This document shows, in pieces, positions 42,557-50,944 of a stretch of DNA of 64,000 nt (positions within the stretch are counted from its first letter, which is position 1; each line of letters opens with the position of its first letter). The notes under the pieces are model-generated. The model was not told the DNA's origin and did not search any database. It saw only the letters and a list, made by a program, of their open reading frames with translations. The translations under genes were made by a program, and so were the position numbers. The stretch covers positions 124,001 to 188,000 of the forward strand of contig NZ_KB906261.1 in assembly GCF_000381265.1 (NCBI RefSeq). Direction: 5' to 3'. Source of the DNA: Curvibacter lanceolatus ATCC 14669. GTDB taxonomy: Bacteria > Pseudomonadota > Gammaproteobacteria > Burkholderiales > Burkholderiaceae_C.

Positions 42557-44041
42557 TTACTCTTGACCCGCGAACCAATGTTCGCGTGCCTTCATGATCA
42601 AAGCCGTGGCTTCTTCAGGGGTCTGGCCGGTGATGTCGGTGAGTTCATCCACCGCCAGATCCGCCAGTTCGTCGCGGGTATGGACCCCGCCAGCTGCCAG
42701 CTTGCCGATCAGTTCGGGGCTGAGGCCCTCGAGATCACGCAAGTCCTGGGAAACTTCGTCAACGCTCTCTTCCCGAGCGATTTCCATGGTCAGCAGAGCA
42801 TCCTTGGCCCGCGAACGCAGTTCGTTCACCGTGTCTTCGTCGAAGCTTTCGATCTCCAGCATTTCCTGGATCGGCACATAGGCCACTTCTTCGAGGCTGG
42901 TGAAGCCTTCGGAAATCAGGATCTCGGCGATTTCCTCGTCGACATCGAGCTTTTCCATGAACAACTGGCGCGTGGCCTGTGTTTCATTGGCTTGCTTCTG
43001 AGCCGATTCGGCCGCATCCATGATGTTGATCTTCCAACCCGTCAGGTCAGAGGCCAAGCGCACGTTCTGGCCGCCGCGGCCGATGGCGATGGCGAGGTTC
43101 TCTTCGTCCACCACCACGTCCATGGCGTGCTTTTCTTCGTCCACCACGATGGACTGCACGTTGGCCGGGGCCAGGGCACCGATCACGAACTGGGCCGGGT
43201 CTTCGCTCCACAACACAATGTCGACACGCTCACCAGCCAACTCGTTGGTGACTCCGTTAACGCGGGTACCACGCACGCCGACACAGGTGCCGATCGGGTC
43301 CACGCGCTTGTCGTGCGACAACACGGCGATCTTGGCGCGGGAGCCGGCATCACGGGCACAGGACTTGATTTCGAGCAGACCTTGCTCGATTTCAGGCACT
43401 TCCTGGCGGAACAACTCGATCATGAACTCAGGCGCGGAACGCGACAGCACGATCGGAGCCCCACGCAAGGTCAGATCGACTTCCATGATCATGGCGCGGA
43501 CGCGGTCGCCGTTGCGAAGGTTTTCCTTGGGGATCATCTCGCCACGACGTAGACGGCCTTCGACACGGCCCGACTCGACGATGATGTCGCCCTTGTCCAT
43601 GCGCTTGACCGTGCCGACAAAGATCTTGTCGCCGCGCGACATGAAATCGTTGAGCAGCATCTCGCGCTCGGCGTCACGGATCTTCTGCAGAATGACCTGC
43701 TTGGCCGCCATGGCGCCAATGCGGCCGATGGGCACCGAAGGAACGGACTCTTCGATGTACTCGTCGAGCTCGATGTCCGCAATCTGTTCCTTGGCTTCAA
43801 ACAGCAGGATTTCCTGGTCAGGCAGTTGCAGACCGGCTTCATCGGGCACCACGTGCCAGCGGCGGAAGGTCTCGTAATTGCCCGTGTCGCGGTCAATCGC
43901 CACGCGAATGTCCACCTCGCCCTCGTAGAGCTTCTTGGTAGCCTGGGCCAGTGCCGATTCGACGGCACCAAAGACCACATCACGCTCCACATTCTTTTCG
44001 CGCGAGATGGCTTCGACCAACATCAACAATTCGCGATTCAT
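42557..44041 (-). CDS. nusA: Transcription termination/antitermination factor NusA
   Basis: RNA polymerase associated protein of 494 residues that controls pausing, termination and antitermination. Domain order: N-terminal RNAP-binding domain ([18 protein letters not shown]), S1 domain around residues 135-200, two KH domains ([27 protein letters not shown]) and two C-terminal acidic repeats that end GLSPEL...AREHWF. It is the second gene after rimP and just before infB, the standard arrangement. Confidence 0.97.
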   Translation of the reverse strand: MNRELLMLVEAISREKNVERDVVFGAVESALAQATKKLYEGEVDIRVAIDRDTGNYETFRRWHVVPDEAGLQLPDQEILLFEAKEQIADIELDEYIEESVPSVPIGRIGAMAAKQVILQKIRDAEREMLLNDFMSRGDKIFVGTVKRMDKGDIIVESGRVEGRLRRGEMIPKENLRNGDRVRAMIMEVDLTLRGAPIVLSRSAPEFMIELFRQEVPEIEQGLLEIKSCARDAGSRAKIAVLSHDKRVDPIGTCVGVRGTRVNGVTNELAGERVDIVLWSEDPAQFVIGALAPANVQSIVVDEEKHAMDVVVDEENLAIAIGRGGQNVRLASDLTGWKINIMDAAESAQKQANETQATRQLFMEKLDVDEEIAEILISEGFTSLEEVAYVPIQEMLEIESFDEDTVNELRSRAKDALLTMEIAREESVDEVSQDLRDLEGLSPELIGKLAAGGVHTRDELADLAVDELTDITGQTPEEATALIMKAREHWFAGQE

Positions 44042-44107
44042 GTCACGACTCTCCTATCCAAAACGATGCAATGGGGGTGTTGGCAGATCGCTCGGCCAAC
44101 CACCCGT

Positions 44108-44701
44108 TCAAGCAGACGGCGCTTCCTGAGAAGAAGCGCGCCCTTTGAAATCGACAATGGGGGCCAGACGGGCTTCGCGAAGCTCATCCAGCGTGAAACC
44201 AAGCACCTGCAAGGGCGCAGGCACGCGCTTCTTGCTGATCTTCTGCCCGGGCTTGACGGCCGGCTCATCACGCCAGACGATTTGCCATTGGGCCGGTGCT
44301 TCGGCAGATTCGACACGTTCAAGCGTGCCGCGAAATTTCTTGCGATTGGCGCTGACCAGGCCGCCGGCTGCGGCGCCCATCGGGCTTTTCAGGGTGATGT
44401 CGATGATCTCGCCCGCAAAACGCACGAAGTCCTGTTCGTTGCGCAAAGGCCGGTCCAGGCCGGGGGAGGAGACCTCGAGACGCCGATAGTCCACATCTTC
44501 GACTTCAAGAGCGAATTGCAGTTGGCGAGTGACTTTTTCGCAATCTTCGACCGTGACATAGACGGGCGGCTGAGATGCGGCTTCGGGTGACCAGGGCAGA
44601 TCGATGGTGATGCGTAGCAAGCCCGATGCGGAGCGCTCGATCTCCACGAGGTCATAACCCAGTCCAGTTACGGTTTGTTCGACGGTTTGCTGTAGCGCCA
44701 C
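44108..44701 (-). CDS. rimP: Ribosome maturation factor RimP, GTG start
   Basis: 30S maturation protein of 197 residues. The N domain carries GYDLVEIERSASG and the RLEVSSPGLDRPL signature, key residues Ser-Ser-Pro-Gly-Leu-Asp; the C domain has an SH3-like fold with an insertion (about residues 105-140). No ATG fits: the GTG at 44701 (VALQQTVEQTV) matches the family's usual start and is taken as start codon, though its ribosome site is weak. It is the first gene of the rimP-nusA-infB-rbfA-truB-typA operon, 66 bases before nusA. Confidence 0.9.
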   Translation of the reverse strand: MALQQTVEQTVTGLGYDLVEIERSASGLLRITIDLPWSPEAASQPPVYVTVEDCEKVTRQLQFALEVEDVDYRRLEVSSPGLDRPLRNEQDFVRFAGEIIDITLKSPMGAAAGGLVSANRKKFRGTLERVESAEAPAQWQIVWRDEPAVKPGQKISKKRVPAPLQVLGFTLDELREARLAPIVDFKGRASSQEAPSA

Positions 44702-44794
44702 GTTGATCCGGATGCAACCTGTTAAGAGGTGGTAAGTGGCGCCCAGAGCCCGGTTGACACCAGGGCGCAAGCACCACACCAAAAACGATTAACC

Positions 44795-44826
44795 AAAAAA
44801 AACGGGCGGTAATTACCCGCCCGTTT
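44795..44826 (-). terminator. Terminator between the thioredoxin-like gene and rimP
   Basis: On the minus strand AAACGGGCGG, a seven-base loop, CCGCCCGTTT, followed by a T run (eight T in all). It ends transcription from the thioredoxin-like gene (stop at 44894) and insulates rimP. The rest of the 192-base gap shows no clear -35/-10 pair for rimP. Confidence 0.85.
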
Positions 44827-44893
44827 GGTCGTGAAGCCCTTATTGTAACGTCTAAAGTGTTGATTTGCAAAGGTTTCGGCTTTAGTTTTTGCA

Positions 44894-45262
44894 TCAGGTG
44901 GGATCGGCGCACGCCGTGTCGGGCCCCAGCACCCCACGAACCCGATGCCACAAGGCCTTGGCCTCCGCATCCACCCTGGGAACCCGCCCCGGCTCAGCCT
45001 GAAAACCACTCAGTAAACGAGCCAGCACCTCGGGCTGAGGGGGCATAGCGCCAAAATGATGCACATCGGCACCGCAGGCGATCAGCAAGGTGGGAAAGGT
45101 CTCCACATCCACATCACCCATGACGTCCGCCTCGTCCTCAATATCAACCCAATGAAAGGCCGCCTCCGGGTGGCGCGACGCCAGCACACGAAACCCCGCC
45201 GAGTATTCCTTGCAGACCCCACACCAGCCGGCACACAGACAAACCACAAACCACTCTGACAT
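44894..45262 (-). CDS. Thioredoxin-family protein with CGVC motif
   Basis: A 122-residue thioredoxin-like protein without a signal peptide. The redox pair is in WCGVCKEY (about residues 13-20), CGVC instead of the CGPC of classical thioredoxin, preceded by LCAGWC with an additional Cys. The cis-proline is in ETFPTLLI. The C-terminal 40 residues (VDAEAKALWHRVRG) extend the fold. Partners are unknown; the operon context is only the preceding cytochrome genes, 66 bases upstream. The start at 45262 is chosen over 45286 because it begins with MSEWFVVCL. Confidence 0.8.
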   Translation of the reverse strand: MSEWFVVCLCAGWCGVCKEYSAGFRVLASRHPEAAFHWVDIEDEADVMGDVDVETFPTLLIACGADVHHFGAMPPQPEVLARLLSGFQAEPGRVPRVDAEAKALWHRVRGVLGPDTACADPT

Positions 45263-45328
45263 CAGCACCCCCAGTCTGGCCGGCATGGTAGCGCAAACCC
45301 TTGCCTGCCTCAGATCAGGCTTCGCTTT

Positions 45329-46630
45329 TCAATGCGCGGATGCACCATCACGAAGAACATCCAGGGGCACGATCGGTGGCGCAGAGTTCCCCCAGGCATT
45401 GCGCACATAGGACAACACGGCCGCCACCTCATCGTCACGCAAGACCAGGCGGAAAGGCGGCATGCCATGCGGCCGGGGGTTGTCCGCGGTACTGGGTGCA
45501 TACCCACCCTCCAGCACCATGCGAACGAGATTGCCGGTTTGCACCATGAGCACAGACCGATTGCCCGCCAGCGGGGGATAGGCTCCCAGCACCCCCTGCC
45601 CTTGTTCGCCATGACAGGATGAGCAATGCCGCTCGTAGAGTTGAGCCCCCACCCCCGACGGTCCGGCCGAAGCCGCCGCACCCCGCGCACCCTCCGCCAC
45701 TGCAGCACGACCTGGAGCATCAGAAGATGAGGCCAGGTAGAACGCCATGGCACGCAAGTCTTCCAGACTGAGGTATTGCGTACTTTGCGAGACCACCTCA
45801 GCCATGGGTCCGGTCACGACAGCCGCCGCCCCAACACCCGATTTGAGCACCCTCACCCACTCCTCTCGGCTCGCAGCATCCAACCCGGCCTGACCGAGAT
45901 CCTTGAGGGATGGCGCATACCAACCCTGCCCAGGCAGGTGATACCCTCCAAATTCAGCACCCGGCCGATAGCCCCCAAGGGCGTCACGCGGGGTGTGGCA
46001 GGCAGCGCAATGCCCCAGCCCTTGCACCAAGTAGGCACCCCGATTCCACGATGGGCTTTGATCGGGCGCATCCTGCCAGACTGCGGGACGGAAATACAAG
46101 CCGCGCCAGAATGCCAGCGCCCATTGCGTGCGATACGGCCAGGCCAGTTCTTGGGCCGTATTTTCACGAGCGACTGGCGGGACTGTTCTCAAGAATGCCC
46201 ACAAGGCTTTCGCATCCTCAGGCGTGACACGGCTGTATTCGACATACGGAAATGCGGGATTCAACAACCGTCCGTCGCGGGAGCGGCCATGGTGCAGGGC
46301 TTGCCAGAAGTCCCCCTCCGTCCAACGCCCCAGCCCCGTGGCCGGGTCGGAGGTCAAATTGCTGGAGTACACCCGCCCGAACGGCGTCTCGATCGCCCGC
46401 CCTCCGGCAAAAGGCCTGCCGCCTTGCGCCGTATGACAAGCCACGCAATTCCCCGCCCTGGCCAGATAAGCACCCCGAGACACCTGATCAACCGGCGACG
46501 CCTGCCCAGAAGCCCCGGCCGCGTCAGACCAGGACTCCGGCGCCTGGCGCCACCCCATCCAGAGCAGCACAGCAAACACAGCCGCCCCCAAACCCAGTAC
46601 AAGCACCCCACCCCAAATCCACCGCCTCAT
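45329..46630 (-). CDS. Triheme c-type cytochrome, alcohol/gluconate dehydrogenase cytochrome subunit type
   Basis: Membrane-anchored periplasmic cytochrome of 433 residues. After an N-terminal membrane segment (about residues 5-25) it has three c-heme sites: CVACH (62-66), CAACH (208-212) and CSSCH (336-340). This layout is that of the cytochrome c subunits of membrane-bound alcohol, gluconate or fructose dehydrogenases, which pass electrons to ubiquinone. No dehydrogenase gene is adjacent, so its electron donor is unknown. The ATG at 46630 overlaps the stop of the upstream cytochrome (ATGA), so both are co-translated. A longer open frame to 46924 is a shadow of that gene. Confidence 0.88.
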   Translation of the reverse strand: MRRWIWGGVLVLGLGAAVFAVLLWMGWRQAPESWSDAAGASGQASPVDQVSRGAYLARAGNCVACHTAQGGRPFAGGRAIETPFGRVYSSNLTSDPATGLGRWTEGDFWQALHHGRSRDGRLLNPAFPYVEYSRVTPEDAKALWAFLRTVPPVARENTAQELAWPYRTQWALAFWRGLYFRPAVWQDAPDQSPSWNRGAYLVQGLGHCAACHTPRDALGGYRPGAEFGGYHLPGQGWYAPSLKDLGQAGLDAASREEWVRVLKSGVGAAAVVTGPMAEVVSQSTQYLSLEDLRAMAFYLASSSDAPGRAAVAEGARGAAASAGPSGVGAQLYERHCSSCHGEQGQGVLGAYPPLAGNRSVLMVQTGNLVRMVLEGGYAPSTADNPRPHGMPPFRLVLRDDEVAAVLSYVRNAWGNSAPPIVPLDVLRDGASAH

Positions 46631-47376
46631 GAGCCCTCCCCGGCGGTCATGCCACCACATTTCAAGGGCAAAGGCTGGGGCAGACTCTTGACAGCCCGGG
46701 GATTTGCAGGAAGCGCCTGACTGGCCAGCCACGCCGAGACGGCACTGACCTCGTCCGCGCTCAGCATGCGCGCCACCTTGGCCATGCAGTCTGGCGCCTG
46801 AGCCTGCCGCTGGCCGGTCTGCCAGGCCCCCAACTGGCTGTTGAGGTAATCCCGGGGCAGGCCCAGCAAACCCGGCACCGCCGGAAGCAAACCCGTCATC
46901 GACGGGCCATGGCATTGGACGCAAGCCGGCAAGCCCCGCCCAGCATCACCCTGCTGCACCAGGCGCCTGCCGCGCTCCAGCAACGCGGAATCCACCACCG
47001 GAGGCCGAGGTGGTGGATAGGGAATCTCAAGGCTGGCAAAGTAGCCAGCCATCTCGGCCAGGTAGGCATCACTCAGGTGCTCCAACAGGCCAGACATCAG
47101 CGGGTAGCGACGCCGCCCCTCGCGGAAATTCAACAACTGGTGATAGAGATAACCTTGCGGCTTGCCCGCCAGACGGGGGAAGTAGCCATCCGGAGTGGCC
47201 CGCCCTTCACGGCCATGACAGGCCGTGCAGGCCTGGACCCGCGCCGCCGTCGATTCAGGAGGGGGCACAGCAGAATTCACCGCCGGCACACCGGCATCCG
47301 GCTTTTGCGCCCAGGACAGGGCCGAGGCCAGCAAGACCGGCACCAACAAAGCCCTCAACAAGCAAACACCATGCAC
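46627..47376 (-). CDS. Diheme c-type cytochrome (c4-like), GTG start
   Basis: Exported diheme cytochrome of 249 residues with a signal peptide (hydrophobic core about residues 7-20). Two heme sites, CTACH in the first domain and CVQCH in the second, in c4-like repeats with YPRLAGKP-type and GLLGLPRDYLNSQL axial-ligand loops. No ATG is near: the GTG at 47376, six bases behind GCGAGG, is preferred, with a TTG at 47382 as alternative. Coupled to the triheme cytochrome behind it, with which it may exchange electrons toward an oxidase. Confidence 0.82.
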   Translation of the reverse strand: MHGVCLLRALLVPVLLASALSWAQKPDAGVPAVNSAVPPPESTAARVQACTACHGREGRATPDGYFPRLAGKPQGYLYHQLLNFREGRRRYPLMSGLLEHLSDAYLAEMAGYFASLEIPYPPPRPPVVDSALLERGRRLVQQGDAGRGLPACVQCHGPSMTGLLPAVPGLLGLPRDYLNSQLGAWQTGQRQAQAPDCMAKVARMLSADEVSAVSAWLASQALPANPRAVKSLPQPLPLKCGGMTAGEGS

Positions 47377-47467
47377 CAGCAACCTCGCCCGCCTTGAATC
47401 AACGATACGAAGACTCTAACGGTTGCCGGTCATGCAGCCCATAGCAGAAGCCCGATAAAAGACCGGA

Positions 47468-48562
47468 TCAGCGCAAAGCGGCCAGTGCGCCCATCACCTT
47501 GGCACTGCCGCGATTTTCAACCAGGACCCAGAACAGATGACCGCAGGCCAGGCTGGCCGTCAAAGCCAAACCCATCCCCAAGATGTTCACCCAGGGCTGG
47601 GTCGGAAACCAGTGGTGCCATGCGGCGTTGAACACCAGGCACACCGGGAAATGGATCAGAAACACCGAATAGGAGATGCGCCCCAACCAGGCCAGCAAGC
47701 CGTGATGCAACCAATGCCAGGAACCACGCAACAACACCACACCCAACACCATGGACGTTGCCAAGGCGATCGCAATGCGGATGCGGAACTCCAACATCAA
47801 GGCCAGACCACCCACCGCAGCCAAGGCCGCCAACCACAGCCAGGGGTGTCGGCGACCCGAGGCCCAGCGGGCCATCATGCCCAAGGCATAGGAGCCAAAG
47901 AAATAAAGACCGGTGATGTCGAAGCCCGCATCCCGGTTGAAGAACAGGAGCGACGCAAGCATCAACATGCTCGTCAGGCTGACCACCCATGCGGTCAGAC
48001 GAGAGCGCGCGACCACGTCATGGGGATCCATCGGGCCAGCCAGCTTCTGGCCAATCCAGAAAAGCAGCACCGCCAGGCTGTACAACTGCAAGTCGATGGC
48101 CACATACCAGACACCAGCCGACAAGGCCTCATGCCCCACCCAGTTGTGCAGCATGAACACATGGGAGGTAACACGCCAGAAATCAGGCGCCGAAGGTACC
48201 GACTCGTGATGCAGCCAAGGGCGAATCAGGGCCGCAACGACGATGGCCACCAGCAAGGCAGAGACATAGGGAATGGCCAGGCGAAGATAACGCTGCCAGA
48301 CCAGAGACAAGAGGGGAACACACTGCCCAGAACGGGCAAAGCGGGACAGCTGAGCTGCCGTGAGAAAGCCGGCCATGACCAGAAACACCTGAACAGCCAG
48401 GCGCCCATAGTCATACAGCCAACTGATGAGCGAGGGCGCCAAGGACAGCGCCACATCAGACATGGGCCCGTAAAAAGCCAGATGGTGACTCACGATGAGC
48501 ACACAGGCGACACCCTTGAGGGCATCGACCAGAGGCATTCGATTGACAGCACTAGAAGTCAT
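47468..48562 (-). CDS. OafA/YrhL-type acyltransferase (acyltransferase family 3)
   Basis: Polytopic inner membrane acyltransferase of 364 residues with about ten membrane segments. The RMPLVDALKGVACVLIVSHHLAFYG opening, key residues Asp, Lys and the His-His pair, is the acyltransferase-3 signature; AVQVFLVMAGFLTA and YSVFLIHFP follow. Such proteins O-acetylate lipopolysaccharide, capsule or peptidoglycan sugars; the acceptor here is unknown. Third positions look less GC-biased than the neighbours, hinting at acquisition. It stands alone between the tRNA-Lys terminator and the cytochrome genes. Confidence 0.82.
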   Translation of the reverse strand: MTSSAVNRMPLVDALKGVACVLIVSHHLAFYGPMSDVALSLAPSLISWLYDYGRLAVQVFLVMAGFLTAAQLSRFARSGQCVPLLSLVWQRYLRLAIPYVSALLVAIVVAALIRPWLHHESVPSAPDFWRVTSHVFMLHNWVGHEALSAGVWYVAIDLQLYSLAVLLFWIGQKLAGPMDPHDVVARSRLTAWVVSLTSMLMLASLLFFNRDAGFDITGLYFFGSYALGMMARWASGRRHPWLWLAALAAVGGLALMLEFRIRIAIALATSMVLGVVLLRGSWHWLHHGLLAWLGRISYSVFLIHFPVCLVFNAAWHHWFPTQPWVNILGMGLALTASLACGHLFWVLVENRGSAKVMGALAALR

Positions 48563-48574
48563 TGACGGCCCATG

Positions 48575-48600
48575 AAAAAAGCCAGCCCCACGGGCTGGCT
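48575..48600 (-). terminator. Terminator after tRNA-Lys
   Basis: On the minus strand AGCCAGCCC, loop GTG, GGGCTGGCT, followed by six T, beginning 11 bases after the tRNA 3' end. The 9-base stem and T run make a good intrinsic terminator. It also separates the tRNA from the acyltransferase gene. Confidence 0.88.
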
Positions 48601-48610
48601 TGGGTGTCTT

Positions 48611-48686
48611 TGGTGGGACGTGCGGGGGTCGAACCCACGACAAACGGATTAAAAGTCCGCTGCTCTACCAACTGAGCTAACGTCCC
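48611..48686 (-). tRNA. tRNA-Lys (anticodon TTT)
   Basis: A full cloverleaf of 76 bases including encoded CCA. The acceptor stem is GGGACGT / ACGTCCC with discriminator A. The D arm is GCTC...GAGC, the anticodon arm CGGAC-TTTTAAT... reading TTT, and the T arm has GTTCGAA. Decodes AAA/AAG. The gene is followed by a terminator and preceded by a TATAAT box near the end of tcdA. Confidence 0.97.
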
Positions 48687-48728
48687 AACAGCTTCTTCAA
48701 ACATTTGAATATCTGAATCAGCGAAGCC

Positions 48729-49535
48729 TCAAATTATATCGTGTTTTTTTGGCTTTTTAGAACTCGGCGCTGCCAATTGATCCAGAACCCAACCTGCCGC
48801 ACATTGTCCGAAGGTGGCCGTGACACTCACGACGGATCCGTAGCCATGGCAATTCAAAGAGCCATCACCAGACAACTGGCAGGATGGATCCGGTGGCGCC
48901 ACCGCCTCACGACTGAACACGCAGCACACCCCCATGCGCTTGCCGTCCTTGGGGGCCCCCTGCTCACGCCGCAGGCGGTACCGAAGTTGGGCCAGCAAGG
49001 GGTCGTGCGTGGTCTGACTCAGGTCGTCGATGTCCACCAGATGGGCGTGCCGCTTGCCACCAGCCGCGCCCACCGAAATGAAGGGCACCGAACTGCGCCT
49101 GGCCCAGGCTGCCAGTGCCGTCTTGGTCTTGACCTGATCGCAGGCATCGATGACCGCCGAAGCCCCGGCTGGACAGAAGCCCGGCCAGTTCTCTGGCGTC
49201 ACAAAGTCTTCCACCCGGTGCACCACGCAAGCCGGATGAATGTCGGCAATGCGCTCGGCCATGGCGTCCACCTTGGCCTGCCCCACCGTCGCACCCAGAG
49301 CGTGGATCTGGCGGTTGATGTTGGATTCGGCCACGTTGTCCAGGTCGATCAAGGTCAGCTCGGCCACACCGCTGCGCGCCAAGGCCTCGGCCGCCCAGGA
49401 GCCCACGCCCCCGATGCCAATCACCACCACGTGAGCGGCACGGATGCGCGCGGCGCCATCCACACCGTACAAACGGGCCAGCCCGCCGAAGCGCCGCTCC
49501 AGATCGGGCTCCAGGCCCACCAGCACATCCGTCAC
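48729..49535 (-). CDS. tcdA: tRNA threonylcarbamoyladenosine dehydratase
   Basis: E1-like ATP-dependent enzyme of 268 residues converting t6A at position 37 of ANN-decoding tRNAs into cyclic ct6A. The Rossmann-like start VVVIGIGGVGSWAAEALARSG, key residues Gly-x-Gly-Gly-Val-Gly, then DLDNVAESNINRQ with the adenylation Arg are visible; VIDACDQVKTK and the cysteine-rich tail follow. It lies just upstream of a tRNA-Lys gene, and tRNA-Lys is one of its substrates. It is 4 bases after the cpoB stop. Confidence 0.93.
   Translation of the reverse strand: MTDVLVGLEPDLERRFGGLARLYGVDGAARIRAAHVVVIGIGGVGSWAAEALARSGVAELTLIDLDNVAESNINRQIHALGATVGQAKVDAMAERIADIHPACVVHRVEDFVTPENWPGFCPAGASAVIDACDQVKTKTALAAWARRSSVPFISVGAAGGKRHAHLVDIDDLSQTTHDPLLAQLRYRLRREQGAPKDGKRMGVCCVFSREAVAPPDPSCQLSGDGSLNCHGYGSVVSVTATFGQCAAGWVLDQLAAPSSKKPKKHDII
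48733..48738 (-). promoter_or_regulatory. -10 box of the tRNA-Lys gene inside the end of tcdA
   Basis: A perfect TATAAT on the minus strand, overlapping the last codons of tcdA, with an A-rich tract just before it. The predicted start near 48726 gives a 5' leader of about 40 bases to be removed by RNase P. The -35 is poor. Confidence 0.45.
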
Positions 49536-49539
49536 AGGG

Positions 49540-50313
49540 TCACTTCATGCGGGCAATGCGGTCGCGTGCCGCGGTCGCGGCCTCGGACTGCGGGTACACC
49601 TTGACCAGGTCTTCCAGCGTCTTGCGGGCGGCCTTGGTGTCCTTCAACTCGGTCTGGCAGTTGGCAATCGACAACGCGGCCTCAGGCGCACGTGGAGAGT
49701 CGGAAGCCACGCTCAACAGCGTCTTGAAATTGGCGATGGCCTCTTTGTAGTCACGCGTTGCGTACTGGGCATTGCCCAGCCAGAACAGCGCGGTCGGCAT
49801 GTACCCGCTTTGCGGATAGCGCCGGATGAAGTCGGCAAATGCACTCTGCGCCTGAGGGAAAGCTCCCTGCCTGAACTGACCCAGGGCGGCCTCGAAGTCT
49901 TTCTTTTCGGCCGGATCGACCTGGAACTCGCGACCATCCACCGTCACCTTGACGGGCTCGAAGCGCCGCAGGCGGTCGTCCACGCCCTGGGCCATGTCCT
50001 TCTGACGCCGTTGCAGTTCGGCCACATCGCGCGCAAGTTGTTCGTTCTGACCGCGCAGACTGGCCTGCTCGGCACGCAAGGTCTCGATCTGAGCCTGCAG
50101 ATCCAGCAGGCTGCGGCGCAACTGACCCAAGTCTTCGGCGGCCCGGGAGGCCTCGTCAGCTTGGCGCCGAGCTTGAACATCCACTTTCTGGCGCAACTCG
50201 ATGATGGCCTGACGCGCCTCATCGTCACCAAACAGCGCAGCCTGGCTGGGCTGCGAAACCAAGGCCGCGCAGGCCAGGGCCACGCCCGACAGGGCGCGGA
50301 CAACAGGGTTCAT
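49540..50313 (-). CDS. cpoB: Cell division coordinator CpoB (Tol-Pal-associated YbgF)
   Basis: Periplasmic protein of 257 residues. Signal peptide (cleavage after SQA, about residue 25), a coiled-coil of Gln/Arg/Leu heptads (about residues 40-100) that trimerises, and a TPR-like C-domain (about 130-250) with AALGQFRQGAFPQAQ and the following repeats. In E. coli it coordinates PBP1B activity with Tol-mediated outer membrane constriction. The start is 50313 (MNPVVRALS), with an ATG at 50325 as alternative; the longest frame begins at a TTG. It directly follows pal. Confidence 0.9.
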   Translation of the reverse strand: MNPVVRALSGVALACAALVSQPSQAALFGDDEARQAIIELRQKVDVQARRQADEASRAAEDLGQLRRSLLDLQAQIETLRAEQASLRGQNEQLARDVAELQRRQKDMAQGVDDRLRRFEPVKVTVDGREFQVDPAEKKDFEAALGQFRQGAFPQAQSAFADFIRRYPQSGYMPTALFWLGNAQYATRDYKEAIANFKTLLSVASDSPRAPEAALSIANCQTELKDTKAARKTLEDLVKVYPQSEAATAARDRIARMK

Positions 50314-50333
50314 GGTGCAGCGCATGGCCGTGC

Positions 50334-50876
50334 TCAACGGTAGGTGAGTTCAACGCGGCGGTTCTGCGCCAGCGAGGCTTCGTCGGTGCCCAGGGCCACC
50401 GGCTTTTCCTTGCCGAAGCTCACAGCTTCCAGCTGCGAATCAGACACGCCCAGCAGGGTCAAAGAACGACGCACGGCCTCGGCACGCTTCTGCCCCAGGG
50501 CCAGGTTGTATTCACGACCACCGCGTTCGTCGGTGTGGCCTTCCAGGTTCACTTTGCGGGCTGGATTGGCCTTCAGGAAGCGGGCATGGGCATCCAGCAG
50601 CGCCTGGAATTGCGGCTTGACCACGTAGCTGTCGTAATCGAAATACACCAGACGCTCCACACCGACCGGGCCCGCCACCTTGCTGTCTGCGCCGTTCAGG
50701 TCAACGCCCTTGACACCGCTCTGGGACGTGCCAGCAGCATTGCCGCTGGCATCGGTCGAACCCGTGGTGCTCGTGGCGCTGCGGTCTTCGACCGGGGCCT
50801 GGTCAAGCTTGACGCCGGAGCTGCAACCGGCCACCAGCATGGCGGCGACCAGAGCGATAGAAAAACGTTGGATCAT
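50334..50876 (-). CDS. pal: Peptidoglycan-associated lipoprotein Pal
   Basis: Outer membrane lipoprotein of 180 residues that ties the outer membrane to peptidoglycan through TolB and TolA. The signal peptide has a lipobox LVAGCSS (Cys at about residue 18), an Ala/Ser/Asp-rich linker follows, and the OmpA-like domain (about residues 70-178) shows YFDYDSYVV and the peptidoglycan-binding [20 protein letters not shown] segment, key residues Asp and Arg. Ribosome site AGGAG precedes the ATG. It lies 68 bases after tolB. Confidence 0.96.
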   Translation of the reverse strand: MIQRFSIALVAAMLVAGCSSGVKLDQAPVEDRSATSTTGSTDASGNAAGTSQSGVKGVDLNGADSKVAGPVGVERLVYFDYDSYVVKPQFQALLDAHARFLKANPARKVNLEGHTDERGGREYNLALGQKRAEAVRRSLTLLGVSDSQLEAVSFGKEKPVALGTDEASLAQNRRVELTYR

Positions 50877-50944
50877 GAAAAAACTCCTGAATGATGTGAA
50901 TCTGTAAGTCTGTCAGGCCTGCGGTGCACAAGGCACAGCCAGGC

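Noticed and set aside
46631-46924. N-terminal extension of the triheme cytochrome frame
   Set aside because: It lies entirely inside the diheme cytochrome gene and the start at 46630 gives a normal membrane anchor.
48611-48686. tRNA-Lys as attachment site of a genomic island covering 44.9-48.6 kb
   Set aside because: I found no copy of the tRNA 3' end near 44.7-44.9 kb and no integrase or mobility gene.
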